A stretch of DNA of 52,929 nucleotides from Paenibacillus polymyxa (GCF_018614975.1 NZ_JAGGNR010000048.1:1-52929); one strand, 5' to 3'. Shown: positions 17,034-26,093, numbered from the stretch's first letter. Notes: a model not told the origin generated them from the letters alone. Program-made: numbers and translations.

Positions 17034-17618
17034 ATGAAACGTATAGCTGTTTTTGCAGGCTCCAATCCGGGAAATCACCCCGATTATACAGAGAAGGCTG
17101 TTCAACTGGGCAAACAGATTGCCGATAGTGGTTATGCACTGGTCTATGGTGGTTCTTGCATGGGCTTGATGGGTGCAGTAGCTGATGCTGCTCTTGAGCA
17201 AGGGGGAGAGGTAATCGGGGTAATGCCTACCGGATTGTTCCGGGGCGAGGTTGTTCATGGAGGGCTCACACAACTGATTGAAGTGGGAACCATGCATGAA
17301 CGGAAGGCTACGATGGCTGAATTATCCGATGGGTTCATTGCACTTCCAGGAGGTATGGGTACATTTGAAGAACTATTCGAGGTACTGTGCTGGGCACAGA
17401 TCGGTATTCATCGTAAGCCTGTTGGCTTATTAAATGTCAACGGATATTATGGACCGCTGATGAAGATGGTAGAACATAGCGTACAGGAAGGATTCTCCAA
17501 CACCTCGCATCTCAGCCTGTGGAGTCTGGAAGCTGATCCGGCTGAACTGATCAAACAAATGTCATCCTATATTCCTGCAGAGCTGACTCAGAAGTGGTCA
17601 CAACTCAACGGGAAATGA
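17034..17618 (+). CDS. LOG family nucleotide 5'-monophosphate phosphoribohydrolase
   Basis: 194 residues, Rossmann-like. It has the family signature PGGMGTFEE at 105-113, an upstream GSCMG at 40-44 and catalytic Arg90 in HERKA. This is the TIGR00730/LOG group, known as cytokinin riboside 5'-monophosphate phosphoribohydrolase in plants and as putative nucleotide hydrolase in bacteria. It is cytoplasmic. AAGGAGTGAAACCCA precedes the ATG. The upstream region is a family 1 repeat, which may contribute the 5' UTR. Confidence 0.9.
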   Translation: MKRIAVFAGSNPGNHPDYTEKAVQLGKQIADSGYALVYGGSCMGLMGAVADAALEQGGEVIGVMPTGLFRGEVVHGGLTQLIEVGTMHERKATMAELSDGFIALPGGMGTFEELFEVLCWAQIGIHRKPVGLLNVNGYYGPLMKMVEHSVQEGFSNTSHLSLWSLEADPAELIKQMSSYIPAELTQKWSQLNGK

Positions 17619-17701
17619 GGGAGAATTTTCGATCTGCCCAAGCAAGTTGCGCTATCGGACATAGTCTATAGTGTACTTCGATGAAGAGGGGAGTGTCACT
17701 G

Positions 17702-17830
17702 ATGAGCGAACTCAAAGGTACAGGTTACGGATATTGCGGAGGTTTCGGTGGTGGAGCATGGACATCAACAGGTGCAATTCTGGTATTGTTCATTCTGTTG
17801 GTTATCATCTCTCGCACATTCATTCTGTAA
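17702..17830 (+). CDS. YjcZ family sporulation peptide (second copy)
   Basis: 42 residues with a Gly/Tyr-rich head (GYGYCGGFGGG), then WTSTGAILVLFILLVI and a short basic-hydrophobic end. It is a paralogue of the peptide at 3771-3884, with the same WTST-AILVLFILLVII core and single membrane span. GAGGGGAGTG lies upstream of the ATG. A longer overlapping frame here has no family features and is rejected. Confidence 0.85.
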   Translation: MSELKGTGYGYCGGFGGGAWTSTGAILVLFILLVIISRTFIL

Positions 17831-17905
17831 TTCGGTCAGTATCCCGGGACGGGGATGACGTTGCAGAGGCAGCGCCCGAATAAAAAAAATGACCTTTCCA
17901 AAGAG

Positions 17906-17925
17906 ACGCCGGTATAAGCCGGCGT
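17906..17925 (+). terminator. Hairpin after the yjcZ-like gene
   Basis: ACGCCGG / CCGGCGT with a TATAAG loop and only TTC behind it. A weak terminator or a simple stem. Confidence 0.4.
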
Positions 17926-18049
17926 TTCAGGGGAACGGTTTTTTGACGTTTCCAGCATACGTAAATAATTGAAAAAGCAAAAACCTGCCCCTGAATAAGG
18001 TCAGAAGCAGGAGAGAGCCTCCTGAGCCATTAGCTGCGCAACAAGCAGT

Positions 18050-18316
18050 CTACACCACAACAGCAGTTTGATCCGGATTACTTAACGATTTCCAGGCGAT
18101 ATATAGCCCGATGGCGGCTGCAATTAAGGAGAGTATTGCTGCAACAATAGCCAGCTGATCCAGTGTGTTGGGTGAACTGGAGTTAAAAGAACGCTGATTA
18201 GCCGTCTTGCCGGATTTGTTTTTGATATGAACAGATGATCTGGAAAGCCTGGAAGCCGACTGTAACTGGGATGTGTGAGGACGCGTAGGTGTCGATTTTT
18301 TCTTTGAGGGATTCAA
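18050..18316 (-). CDS. Small basic membrane protein
   Basis: 88 residues. A long Ser/Lys/Thr/Arg-rich, probably disordered head (about 1-50) is followed by one hydrophobic segment (LAIVAAILSLIAAAIGLYIAW) and a short tail. The start is TTG at 18316, chosen because AAGGAGG lies eight bases upstream. It is a tail-anchored or single-pass protein of unknown role. It lies alone, divergent from the glycerophosphodiesterase gene. Confidence 0.6.
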   Translation of the reverse strand: MNPSKKKSTPTRPHTSQLQSASRLSRSSVHIKNKSGKTANQRSFNSSSPNTLDQLAIVAAILSLIAAAIGLYIAWKSLSNPDQTAVVV

Positions 18317-18546
18317 TAGTCAACCTCCTTATAACGGAGTTCAGTGCTTCCATCGTTCATACTATGTTATGTCGATTTTCAGATTGAGTTCGCAAAAATG
18401 AGTGAATCCCCAGCCCGTTAGATGTTGGGCCCGGTCGCTAGTATAAACGAAGCAGGCAACCCATTATACGCTCTGTTAATACAGGTCTAACAAACCGTGT
18501 TTATAGTAAGGATCATAGAGTGAAGCTTGAACACAGGAGGCGCAGA

Positions 18547-19284
18547 ATGAGGAACATGGAGATTATTGCCCACCGTGGTGCATCTGCCGTATGCCCGGAG
18601 AATACGATGAGCGCTTTTGAACGAAGTCTGGAGCTTGGAGCAACAGGCATTGAAACCGACGTGCAGATGACAAGTGATGGCAGACTGGTACTGATTCATG
18701 ATGAGACGTTAAGCCGAACTGGCGGTGCAGAAGGCTGGGTTAAAGATACGACTTACGATCAATTGCGCACAAGGGATGCCGGGTCTTGGTTCCATGCTGA
18801 TTTTACCGGGGAACGTATTCCTTCTCTGGAGGAGTTATTCAAGCTGGTACAGGGGAAAGGCACCCTGCTTAATCTGGAATTGAAAAATGGTATTGTGAGT
18901 TATAAGGGGATGGAAGAGAAGGTTATACAAGCGATCCGGGACTGGAATCTGGAGCAACAGGTCGTGCTGTCCAGCTTCAATCATGCTTCGCTCGTGAGAT
19001 GTAAACGTCTTGCCCCGGAGATTCGTACAGCACTTCTATATATGGAAAAGTTGTACCGCCCCTATGATTATGCCGCCAAACTCGAAGCTTCCGGCCTTCA
19101 TCCCTACAAGCTGGCAGTCACACAAGAAGATGTTACTGCTGCACTGGCACATGGCATTGTTACCTATCCATTTACGGTGAATGATCCTGCCGAGATGCAG
19201 GCCATGATTGATAGGGGTGTTCAAGGAATGATTACCGATGTTCCGGATGTCCTGGCATCCTTAATTGCGGTACCTGCCCGTTAA
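18547..19284 (+). CDS. Glycerophosphodiester phosphodiesterase
   Basis: 245 residues. The GDPD signature begins IIAHRGAS with catalytic His9 and Arg10, then PENTM, GIETDVQMTSDG and LIHDETLSRT, which hold the metal-binding Glu/Asp and second His. It lacks a signal peptide, so it is a cytoplasmic UgpQ-type enzyme that splits glycerophosphodiesters to glycerol 3-phosphate and an alcohol. ACAGGAGG selects the ATG at 18547. The frame extends to 18520 without a site of its own. Confidence 0.92.
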   Translation: MRNMEIIAHRGASAVCPENTMSAFERSLELGATGIETDVQMTSDGRLVLIHDETLSRTGGAEGWVKDTTYDQLRTRDAGSWFHADFTGERIPSLEELFKLVQGKGTLLNLELKNGIVSYKGMEEKVIQAIRDWNLEQQVVLSSFNHASLVRCKRLAPEIRTALLYMEKLYRPYDYAAKLEASGLHPYKLAVTQEDVTAALAHGIVTYPFTVNDPAEMQAMIDRGVQGMITDVPDVLASLIAVPAR

Positions 19285-19461
19285 ACGAGTCTGTATTTTA
19301 CTTGTTCTACATATGCAATGACAAGGCTGTGTTCGAGCTTTTTGGCTCCTGCGCAGCCTTTTTGCGTGTAAAATTGTGTGCAAATCTTCATATATGCAAT
19401 AAACATGTCCTATTTGTCCATTGCCAGAGCCCGTGGATTCACTTACAATGGTCTATGGGAA

Positions 19462-19482
19462 TGAGAATCAATATCATTATCA
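19462..19482 (+). promoter_or_regulatory. Fur box
   Basis: TGAGAATCAATATCA matches the 7-1-7 Fur consensus TGATAATNATTATCA at 13 of 15 positions. A second, overlapping register TCAATATCATTATCA matches 12 of 15. It is placed about 100 bases before the first permease gene, so iron repression of the siderophore operon is expected. Confidence 0.8.
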
Positions 19483-19515
19483 TTAAAGTTTGGTATTTAT
19501 AGAGAGGTGATTGTT

Positions 19516-19566
19516 ATGTACATAGGTTTGAGCAACTCCACTCATAACGAGGGTGGGCGCTTATGA
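19516..19566 (+). CDS. Possible 16-residue leader peptide coupled to the permease
   Basis: AGAGAGGTG with seven-base spacing precedes an ATG. The short frame reads MYIGLSNSTHNEGGRL and ends TGA, overlapping the permease ATG as ATGA. The position between the Fur box and the permease suggests a translational-coupling leader. There is no homology evidence; it could be chance. Confidence 0.4.
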   Translation: MYIGLSNSTHNEGGRL

Positions 19567-20618
19567 GTTCACAAGCTTCACCAGAAAAACATAATCCGGA
19601 TTCACCCACAGCGAAGATACACACTCGTCCGTGGGCAGCCACACTTATTCTTACAGGAGGAGTTTTGCTACTCGCTCTGGGTATGGCGTTGTCCATTTCT
19701 TTTGGCGCTGCTGATATTAAGCTTAGTGTAGTCTGGAAGGCCATCTTTGATTTCAATCCGGAGCTGACTCCACATCAGATTATATGGGAGATTCGGTTAC
19801 CACGTATTCTTGGAGGAGCAATGGTGGGGGCATGTTTCGCTGTAGCTGGTGCAATCATGCAGGGCATGACTCGTAACCCGCTGGCCGATTCAGGTCTGCT
19901 TGGGTTAAATGCGGGAGCTGGATTTGCGCTTGCAGTTTGTTTTGCCTTCTTCCCTGGATTGCCATTTATGTATATCATCATGTATTCCTTCCTTGGAGCA
20001 GGGCTTGGTGTCCTGTTGGTGTATGGTTTTGGTGCAGCTTCCAAATCGGGTCTGACACCACTACGCCTTGTGCTTGCAGGTGCGGCTGTATCAGCGATGT
20101 TGTCGGCACTCAGTGAAGGGATTGCATTGTATTTCAGAATTGGACAAGATCTGGCTTTCTGGACAGCGGGTGGTGTAGCCGGAACGAAGTGGTCTCAACT
20201 TGAGGTCATGTTCCCATGGGTACTCGCGGCATTGATCGCAGGTCTTCTCATCTCCCGTTCCATTACTCTGCTCAGTCTCGGAGAAGATATTGCCGTGGGC
20301 TTGGGGCAACGTACGGGGCTGATCAAGCTTATAGGCCTGATTGTTGTACTGATTCTTGCGGGTACGGCTGTGTCCGTGGTGGGTGCGGTCGGTTTTGTTG
20401 GACTCATTATTCCCCATCTCACGCGGAAGCTGGTTGGGGTCGATTATCGCTGGATTATTCCATGTTCCGCTGTGATGGGCAGTCTGTTGCTTGTATTTGC
20501 GGATCTGGCTGCACGTATGATTAACCCGCCGTACGAGACGCCAATTGGCGCATTGGTTGCCCTCATCGGGGTACCATTCTTCCTGTATCTGGCGCGTAAA
20601 GAAAGGAGGACTCTGTAA
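19563..20618 (+). CDS. FecCD-type iron-siderophore ABC permease
   Basis: 351 residues. After a 25-residue polar head come eight to ten membrane segments with the FecCD signatures RLPRILGGAMVGACFAVAGA, QGMTRNPLADSGLLGLNAGA and, near the end, GAVGFVGLIIPHLTRKLVG. It forms the membrane channel with the partner permease encoded next. The only upstream site is GAGGGTGGG, and the start overlaps the short leader by ATGA. Control is by the Fur box upstream. A binding protein and ATPase for the importer are not in this window. Confidence 0.93.
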   Translation: MSSQASPEKHNPDSPTAKIHTRPWAATLILTGGVLLLALGMALSISFGAADIKLSVVWKAIFDFNPELTPHQIIWEIRLPRILGGAMVGACFAVAGAIMQGMTRNPLADSGLLGLNAGAGFALAVCFAFFPGLPFMYIIMYSFLGAGLGVLLVYGFGAASKSGLTPLRLVLAGAAVSAMLSALSEGIALYFRIGQDLAFWTAGGVAGTKWSQLEVMFPWVLAALIAGLLISRSITLLSLGEDIAVGLGQRTGLIKLIGLIVVLILAGTAVSVVGAVGFVGLIIPHLTRKLVGVDYRWIIPCSAVMGSLLLVFADLAARMINPPYETPIGALVALIGVPFFLYLARKERRTL

Positions 20619-20620
20619 CG

Positions 20621-21652
20621 ATGGAATCCTCAACAATAGTTGGAGCAGAGCGCAAGAAGAGAACCAAGAGTACGATTGTCCTCATTGTGCTTGCCCTATT
20701 AATTATTACGGCTTTTGTGGTGAGCATGAACACAGGTTTTACCAAGCTTTCGCCGCTTGAGGTGATGCGAACCCTGTTTGGTGGAGGCACGGCGAAACAG
20801 GAATTGATCCTGTTTGAATTCCGTCTGCCACGTATTGTGATTTCGGTTCTGGTCGGGGCCGGACTTGCGTTATCTGGTTGTATTTTGCAGGGCGTATCTC
20901 GGAATGCGCTGGCAGATCCGGGGATCCTCGGGATTAATGCAGGTGCTGGTCTGGTCGTCATGTTATTTGTCTCCTTTTTCCCGACAACGACAGCAGCGCC
21001 GGTATTTCTTTTGCCAATTCTGGCCCTGATCGGTTCCGGTTTTGCTGCATTTCTGATCTACGTTCTCTCTTACAAAAAAGGAGAGGGCATTATGCCTACT
21101 CGTATGTTACTTACGGGGATCGGGGTAGCAGCAGGGATCAGCTCGGTCATGATCGTGCTTACCTTGCGACTTAGTCCGGAAAAGTATCAATTCGTAGCGA
21201 CCTGGATGGCAGGCAGCATCTGGGGTTCGAACTGGAAATTTGTAACGGCATTGCTACCGTTTCTTGTTATTCTTGTCCCACTTGTTCTATATAAGGCACG
21301 TGTATTAAACGTACTGAATCTGGGGGACCAGACTGCAAGTGGACTCGGGACTCCGGTTGAGCGTGAGCGACTGATTTTGCTTGCGGCTGCTGTAGGTCTT
21401 GCCGGCTCATGTGTATCTGTGAGTGGGGGGATCGGTTTTGTTGGTCTGATCGGACCGCATTTGGCGCGTCGTCTGGTGGGTCCAAAACATCAATTCCTTT
21501 TACCTGCATCTGCACTGATCGGTTCATTGCTCGTACTGGTTGCAGATACGCTGGGCCGTGTCATCCTGCAGCCTTCGGAGATTCCTGCGGGGATCCTGGT
21601 TGCCATTATTGGTGCGCCATACTTCCTGTATCTCTTAAGCAAGACGAAATAG
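20621..21652 (+). CDS. FecCD-type iron-siderophore ABC permease, second subunit
   Basis: 343 residues. The same family as the preceding gene: FRLPRIVISVLVGAGLALSG, LADPGILGINAGAG, GGIGFVGLIGPHLARRLVG. It starts two bases after the previous stop, with AAGGAGGACTCTGTAACG giving its own ribosome binding site inside the end of the upstream gene. It pairs with the first permease in a heterodimeric channel. The N-terminal head is short and basic (KKRTKST), consistent with an inside N terminus. Confidence 0.93.
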   Translation: MESSTIVGAERKKRTKSTIVLIVLALLIITAFVVSMNTGFTKLSPLEVMRTLFGGGTAKQELILFEFRLPRIVISVLVGAGLALSGCILQGVSRNALADPGILGINAGAGLVVMLFVSFFPTTTAAPVFLLPILALIGSGFAAFLIYVLSYKKGEGIMPTRMLLTGIGVAAGISSVMIVLTLRLSPEKYQFVATWMAGSIWGSNWKFVTALLPFLVILVPLVLYKARVLNVLNLGDQTASGLGTPVERERLILLAAAVGLAGSCVSVSGGIGFVGLIGPHLARRLVGPKHQFLLPASALIGSLLVLVADTLGRVILQPSEIPAGILVAIIGAPYFLYLLSKTK

Positions 21653-21696
21653 AACGTAATCATTATTGTGTGATTGCATAAGGAGGACTTCAGTCC

Positions 21697-23412
21697 ATGC
21701 TTCGCCGTTTCTTTGCCTATTACAGGCCTTACAAAAAGCTCTTTATTCTTGACTTCAGCTGTGCGATTCTGGTCGCGCTGCTGGAACTGGCTTTTCCACT
21801 GGCGGTCAACCGGGTAGTCGATGATCTGCTGCCAGGCGGCCGCTGGGACTGGATTCTATGGGCGTGTCTGGCATTGCTTGGCATCTACTTATTGAATTCA
21901 TTCCTGAACTTCGTGGTTACCTATTGGGGACACAAGCTGGGGATTAACATCGAGACGGATATGCGTAAAAGTCTGTTTAATCATGTGCAGAAGTTATCGT
22001 TCCGTTTCTTCGATAATACAAAAACAGGACACCTGGTGTCCCGCATGACTAACGACCTGATGGATATCGGTGAGATTGCCCATCATGGTCCAGAGGATGT
22101 ATTTATCGCGGTCATGACGCTAATTGGTGCATTCAGCATCATGATGAGCATTAACGGCAATCTGGCGGTGTTAACCTTTATCATCGTACCACTGATTATT
22201 TATCTGTCGCTCTACTTTGGTAGCAAAATGTCCAAGGCGTTCAGCCGAATGTTCGGAGATATTGCGGACTTCAACGCTCGTGTAGAGAACAATATCACAG
22301 GTATCCGTGTTGTTCAGGCTTTTGCTAATGAAGAGCATGAAAAAGCACAATTCGCTGTGAACAACGGTCGTTTCCGTCAGACCAAGCTGATCGCATACAA
22401 AATCATGGCCTGGAACTCCTCTGTCAGTTATATGCTGATGAAGCTCGTATCCCTCTTTGTCCTGGTATGCGGAACATGGTTTGTTATTCAAGGCAGTATG
22501 ACCTACGGTCAGTTCATTGCATTTATTATGCTGTCCAATGTGTTCCTGACACCGATCCAGAAGATCAACTCGGTTATTGAGACGTATCCAAAAGGGATTG
22601 CAGGCTTCAAACGTTATACGGAGTTGCTTGATATGGAACCGGATGTGGAAGATCGTCCAGGAGCCGTATCGGTATCCCATTTGCGTGGAGATATCCGTTA
22701 TGAGCAAGTGACCTTTGGTTATTCCGATCAGGAGCCTGTGCTCAAAGGTATCGATCTAAACGTACGTGCAGGTGAAACTGTAGCGCTTGTCGGTCCATCA
22801 GGGGCAGGTAAAACAACGCTATGCAGTCTGCTGCCGCGGTTCTATGATGTGTTGGAAGGTCGCATCACGATTGATGGGCAGGAGATACAAGATATGACAC
22901 TAGACTCGTTGCGTAGTCAGATCGGAATTGTACAACAGGACGTGTTCCTCTTCGATGGATCCATTCGCGAGAATATTGCCTACGGCAAGCTGGATGCATC
23001 CGAAGAAGAAATCTGGATGGCTGCCAGACGTGCACAGATGGAACCTTTGATTCAGTACATGCCGGAAGGGCTGGATACGTTAATAGGTGAACGCGGTGTG
23101 AAGCTGTCCGGTGGACAGAAACAGCGATTGTCTATTGCCCGTATGTTCCTGAAAAACCCACCGATTCTGATCCTGGATGAAGCCACATCCGCTCTGGATA
23201 CAGAAACGGAAGCTGCCATTCAGCAATCGCTTGCTGAGCTGTCTGAGGGTCGGACCACGCTGGTCATCGCTCACAGGCTGGCAACGATCAAAAATGCAGA
23301 CCGTATTATTGTCGTTGCTGAACAAGGGATTACGGAGCAGGGACGTCATGAAGAATTACTTGCAGCAGGTGGGGTGTACAGCCGCCTTCACTATGCGCAG
23401 TTTGGTGCGTAA
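21697..23412 (+). CDS. Half-size ABC transporter, exporter type (permease-ATPase)
   Basis: 571 residues. An N-terminal type I exporter membrane domain (about 1-300, six segments) is fused to an ATPase with Walker A GPSGAGKTT, signature LSGGQKQR, Walker B ILILDEATS and the H-loop IAHRL. AAGGAGGACTTCAGTCC precedes the ATG, 44 bases after the permease stop, so it is in the same Fur-controlled operon. A role in siderophore or iron-related export is inferred from that position; by sequence alone it is a multidrug/lipid-type half transporter. Confidence 0.92.
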   Translation: MLRRFFAYYRPYKKLFILDFSCAILVALLELAFPLAVNRVVDDLLPGGRWDWILWACLALLGIYLLNSFLNFVVTYWGHKLGINIETDMRKSLFNHVQKLSFRFFDNTKTGHLVSRMTNDLMDIGEIAHHGPEDVFIAVMTLIGAFSIMMSINGNLAVLTFIIVPLIIYLSLYFGSKMSKAFSRMFGDIADFNARVENNITGIRVVQAFANEEHEKAQFAVNNGRFRQTKLIAYKIMAWNSSVSYMLMKLVSLFVLVCGTWFVIQGSMTYGQFIAFIMLSNVFLTPIQKINSVIETYPKGIAGFKRYTELLDMEPDVEDRPGAVSVSHLRGDIRYEQVTFGYSDQEPVLKGIDLNVRAGETVALVGPSGAGKTTLCSLLPRFYDVLEGRITIDGQEIQDMTLDSLRSQIGIVQQDVFLFDGSIRENIAYGKLDASEEEIWMAARRAQMEPLIQYMPEGLDTLIGERGVKLSGGQKQRLSIARMFLKNPPILILDEATSALDTETEAAIQQSLAELSEGRTTLVIAHRLATIKNADRIIVVAEQGITEQGRHEELLAAGGVYSRLHYAQFGA

Positions 23413-23452
23413 CCTGTTCTATGTGGATTTAACAATGTGAATACGAGAAGTA

Positions 23453-23505
23453 ACGCCATCGTTCTTGACTTGGAAGGAGTCAGGACGGTGGCGTCTTTTT
23501 CTTTT
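23453..23505 (+). terminator. Strong terminator of the iron-uptake operon
   Basis: A long imperfect stem from ACGCCATCGTTCTTGACT to GGAGTCAGGACGGTGGCGT, followed by TTTTTCTTTTT. Confidence 0.88.
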
Positions 23506-23646
23506 TCATGATCAGGGTGTGAGTCAGGTGTACTGCGCTCTGATCTGCCTGTGATCATGGATATGGAAACGGGTAATATAGTAAAGAGAACGCTTAACGT
23601 GTAAGATATGTTCATCATCTTGCAAGATGTAGAGGAGGTACACGAT

Positions 23647-23976
23647 ATGCAGTTGAACGATATGCTGAAGATTCTTATAACCTGTCTATTATTTATTTTG
23701 ATTTGGTGGTTTTTGATCCAAGGAATTCGCAAACTTTCCAGTACTCGTGCGGGGTCCGGTTTCCGACGCGGGGGTGGATGGTCCATTGGACTTTTCGTTG
23801 TTGGCGCCGTGCCACTCAGTTTTTCGCTATACACCGAGATCTTTGATAAGCGCCTGGATGCTAATATCGGGTTGGGGCTTGCGATGTTTTTTGTATGGGC
23901 TTATTGTGTGATCTTGTTGTGTGCGGCGTTGGTGGTATGGGGAAGGTACATGTACAAAAGGGATATAAAGAAGTGA
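23647..23976 (+). CDS. Small integral membrane protein
   Basis: 109 residues. Three hydrophobic segments: about 8-25 (ILITCLLFILIWWFLI), a central one near GLFVVGAVPLSFSLY, and about 75-100 (GLAMFFVWAYCVILLCAALVVW), with a basic Gly/Arg loop (SGFRRGGG) and a basic tail. No family recognised. GAGGAGGT at about 23633-23640 selects the ATG at 23647; the frame runs back to 23608 without a site. Monocistronic. Confidence 0.65.
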   Translation: MQLNDMLKILITCLLFILIWWFLIQGIRKLSSTRAGSGFRRGGGWSIGLFVVGAVPLSFSLYTEIFDKRLDANIGLGLAMFFVWAYCVILLCAALVVWGRYMYKRDIKK

Positions 23977-24100
23977 ATATTTCGTTAATCATGCTGGGCC
24001 CGTCAGGAAGTTAAGGGTGAGCTAAAGGCTATTTACGCAACAACAACCTGACATGGAACGTTAAATTTAGAAAGAGGTGTTATTAAAGGGGGATTTATAT

Positions 24101-24670
24101 ATGTCCAATCTTCGTCGAGTCCTTATATTGCTCTCAATCCTGATCGTATGCCTTACGGGATGTTCGGGACATATCGAGTGCAACTCCGTGCAGACTCAAG
24201 CCAATGCACCAAGTGAAGATGGATTCACTGGTTATGTGGTTGATCGCAAAGACAATTCCATTCTTGTCGTTGATCCTGCCTACCGAGATAACAGTTCCAA
24301 TGGAGGAGCCGATCGATATTATCCGGCAAAATGGTTCTCCAATGCACCTGATCCGCAGATCGGCTCCTATGTTGAAGTTTGGACGGATGGAGGCCCAGAA
24401 AATCAACCCTATCCTGGGCAGGCCAGAGCAGAAAAGATAGCGGAATCTTGTCCAAATACTCCAGATGGTGCTCATCTAAGTGAGGCGGACGCAATTCGGG
24501 GTGGACTATATTCACCAGATGGAGAAAAAGTACGTGTTCCTGTGATTGAAGATGTACGATTTTATCAGGATGCAGGAACGTGGACGATTCGCATAAGAGA
24601 CGCGATGTCAACGACGAAGAATCAAGATGAGATTGAGATCAGAGTAGAGGATGTAGAGCCAGTAGAGTAA
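24101..24670 (+). CDS. DUF3221 (YobA-like) lipoprotein
   Basis: 189 residues. A lipoprotein signal ends in the lipobox CLTGC with the lipidated Cys at 21, so it is anchored outside the membrane. The mature part starts with a spacer and then GFTGYVVDRKDNSILVVDP, the usual opening of the DUF3221/YobA domain. The domain is an OB-like small beta fold of unknown function. AAAGGGGG precedes the ATG at 24101. An earlier ATG at 24077 has no site. Confidence 0.8.
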   Translation: MSNLRRVLILLSILIVCLTGCSGHIECNSVQTQANAPSEDGFTGYVVDRKDNSILVVDPAYRDNSSNGGADRYYPAKWFSNAPDPQIGSYVEVWTDGGPENQPYPGQARAEKIAESCPNTPDGAHLSEADAIRGGLYSPDGEKVRVPVIEDVRFYQDAGTWTIRIRDAMSTTKNQDEIEIRVEDVEPVE

Positions 24671-24851
24671 CAGAGGGAGTATACGATTTTGCATATAGAG
24701 ATGAGGAAGTTTAAATGGATATCAGGGAGTGTTATTCCCGCGATAAGCATGATTATGAAACATCACATTTAAGTATATGCTACGGACGTAAGTTCCCTTA
24801 CTGTCCATTATGTATTATGATTTTAGAAAAAGGGAAAGGACTCTTCTGCCC

Positions 24852-25964
24852 ATGGAATTATCAAGGTCTCAGCAATTAGCTCAAGAGCATGTAACCAATT
24901 ATGCAAGAAGCCGCAAAAATGAGGCGGAGCAAACCATTAGAGAAATTCTTCGTATGTCCAACATCGAGCTTAATACATTTGAAGATGCTATCACTAAACT
25001 AAAATCTCATGCAAGTATCGCGCTACACTTTCACCCAGATCGATTAGATCCGAATATGAAAAGCGTTGCTGAAGCACTACTTGAGCAGGGGGGTTATAAA
25101 AGTCAGTTTGAGACTTTCTTATCGAATGGAAGTGTCTCCGCATTTTCAGGCGGTGAACGTGACGTGTGGGAGAATAAAATGTTTGGCGGAGCGTACCAAA
25201 TAAATGGCTCAACCAATAGCGAACGGCCCAAGTATGGGGCACTCAATGTTATGTTACATCCCGATGGACCTGCTCCACGTTTTGGATCATGTTATTTCCT
25301 TTTATCGACTGAGGTCTCTCATCGTTGCACGTATACATATTTGGATTCTCACCAAGAACCTGAGGAAAAGGGGACGTATGAGGAATTTGACCTCGTTTTG
25401 GCTGCTCTTATGAGGGATGTATTTTATAGTGATTTTGCCATTGGTGAAAGAAATCTAACAGTTCAAAAGTTAATCGATCATATGCTCATCAATCTTGAGA
25501 AACCATTCCAAAATCCATCAAACCAAGAGCCAAACCGAAATCTGGACCATTATATCGAAGCTCAGGTTCATGGTGACATTTCCCTTAAAGAAGACGTAAA
25601 TATGCTTGTTGCCGACCCATCATTTAAAGGCACCCATACAGGAAGAATCTTAGAGCAGATATGTTTAAAGTATTCCATTGATCTGCACTGGCACATGGGC
25701 TTTACACTATTGGTTGATGACGTTCCTATGGATTTTCGAGGTCCTTCCATGCCTTCACTGGCCAAAAGAATTGCAAAAAGTGATTTGATTGATGCAAATA
25801 TCATTGGTTCTGCAGCTATGGACTTGAAACGAAACCCAAGCCATTGGAGCGATAGAGGAACATACACAGAAGTTCTACAAGAGTTAAAATTACTGTGGCA
25901 TGTCTTAGTGAGATATGGAACCCAATGGAAAAGTGAAAACATTTTTCGAGATAAATATATTTAA
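24852..25964 (+). CDS. DUF3626 domain protein
   Basis: 370 residues from the second Met (MELSRSQQ), chosen because AAAGGA lies about eleven bases upstream; the frame also contains an ATG at 24810 with no ribosome binding site. Conserved-looking DUF3626 segments are ALHFHPDRLD, FGGAYQ with ERPKYGALNVMLHPDG, and PRFGSCYFLL. No signal peptide or membrane span. The biochemical role is not established; a toxin- or effector-like enzyme is only a suspicion. The base composition looks more AT-rich than neighbouring genes, suggesting recent acquisition. Confidence 0.75.
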   Translation: MELSRSQQLAQEHVTNYARSRKNEAEQTIREILRMSNIELNTFEDAITKLKSHASIALHFHPDRLDPNMKSVAEALLEQGGYKSQFETFLSNGSVSAFSGGERDVWENKMFGGAYQINGSTNSERPKYGALNVMLHPDGPAPRFGSCYFLLSTEVSHRCTYTYLDSHQEPEEKGTYEEFDLVLAALMRDVFYSDFAIGERNLTVQKLIDHMLINLEKPFQNPSNQEPNRNLDHYIEAQVHGDISLKEDVNMLVADPSFKGTHTGRILEQICLKYSIDLHWHMGFTLLVDDVPMDFRGPSMPSLAKRIAKSDLIDANIIGSAAMDLKRNPSHWSDRGTYTEVLQELKLLWHVLVRYGTQWKSENIFRDKYI

Positions 25965-26055
25965 TACGTAGTGATAAAAATGCTAAAACACCAAATTCTT
26001 CTTCGTAATTGTTTGCAAGTTTGAATCTTAAATTGTTACTCAATAATAGTACTCT

Positions 26056-26093
26056 AACGACCTTGAGGGCCTAGCCGTTCAAGGTTGTTTTTT
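26056..26093 (+). terminator. Rho-independent terminator
   Basis: AACGACCTTGA pairs with TCAAGGTTGTT, followed by a T run. It ends the DUF3626 transcript. Confidence 0.8.

Noticed and set aside
17671..17883. 70-codon frame across the second YjcZ gene
   Set aside because: It is a different frame over a clear YjcZ peptide, with no site or domain.
24711..24782. 23-codon frame before the DUF3626 gene
   Set aside because: Weak ribosome binding site and no recognisable feature.
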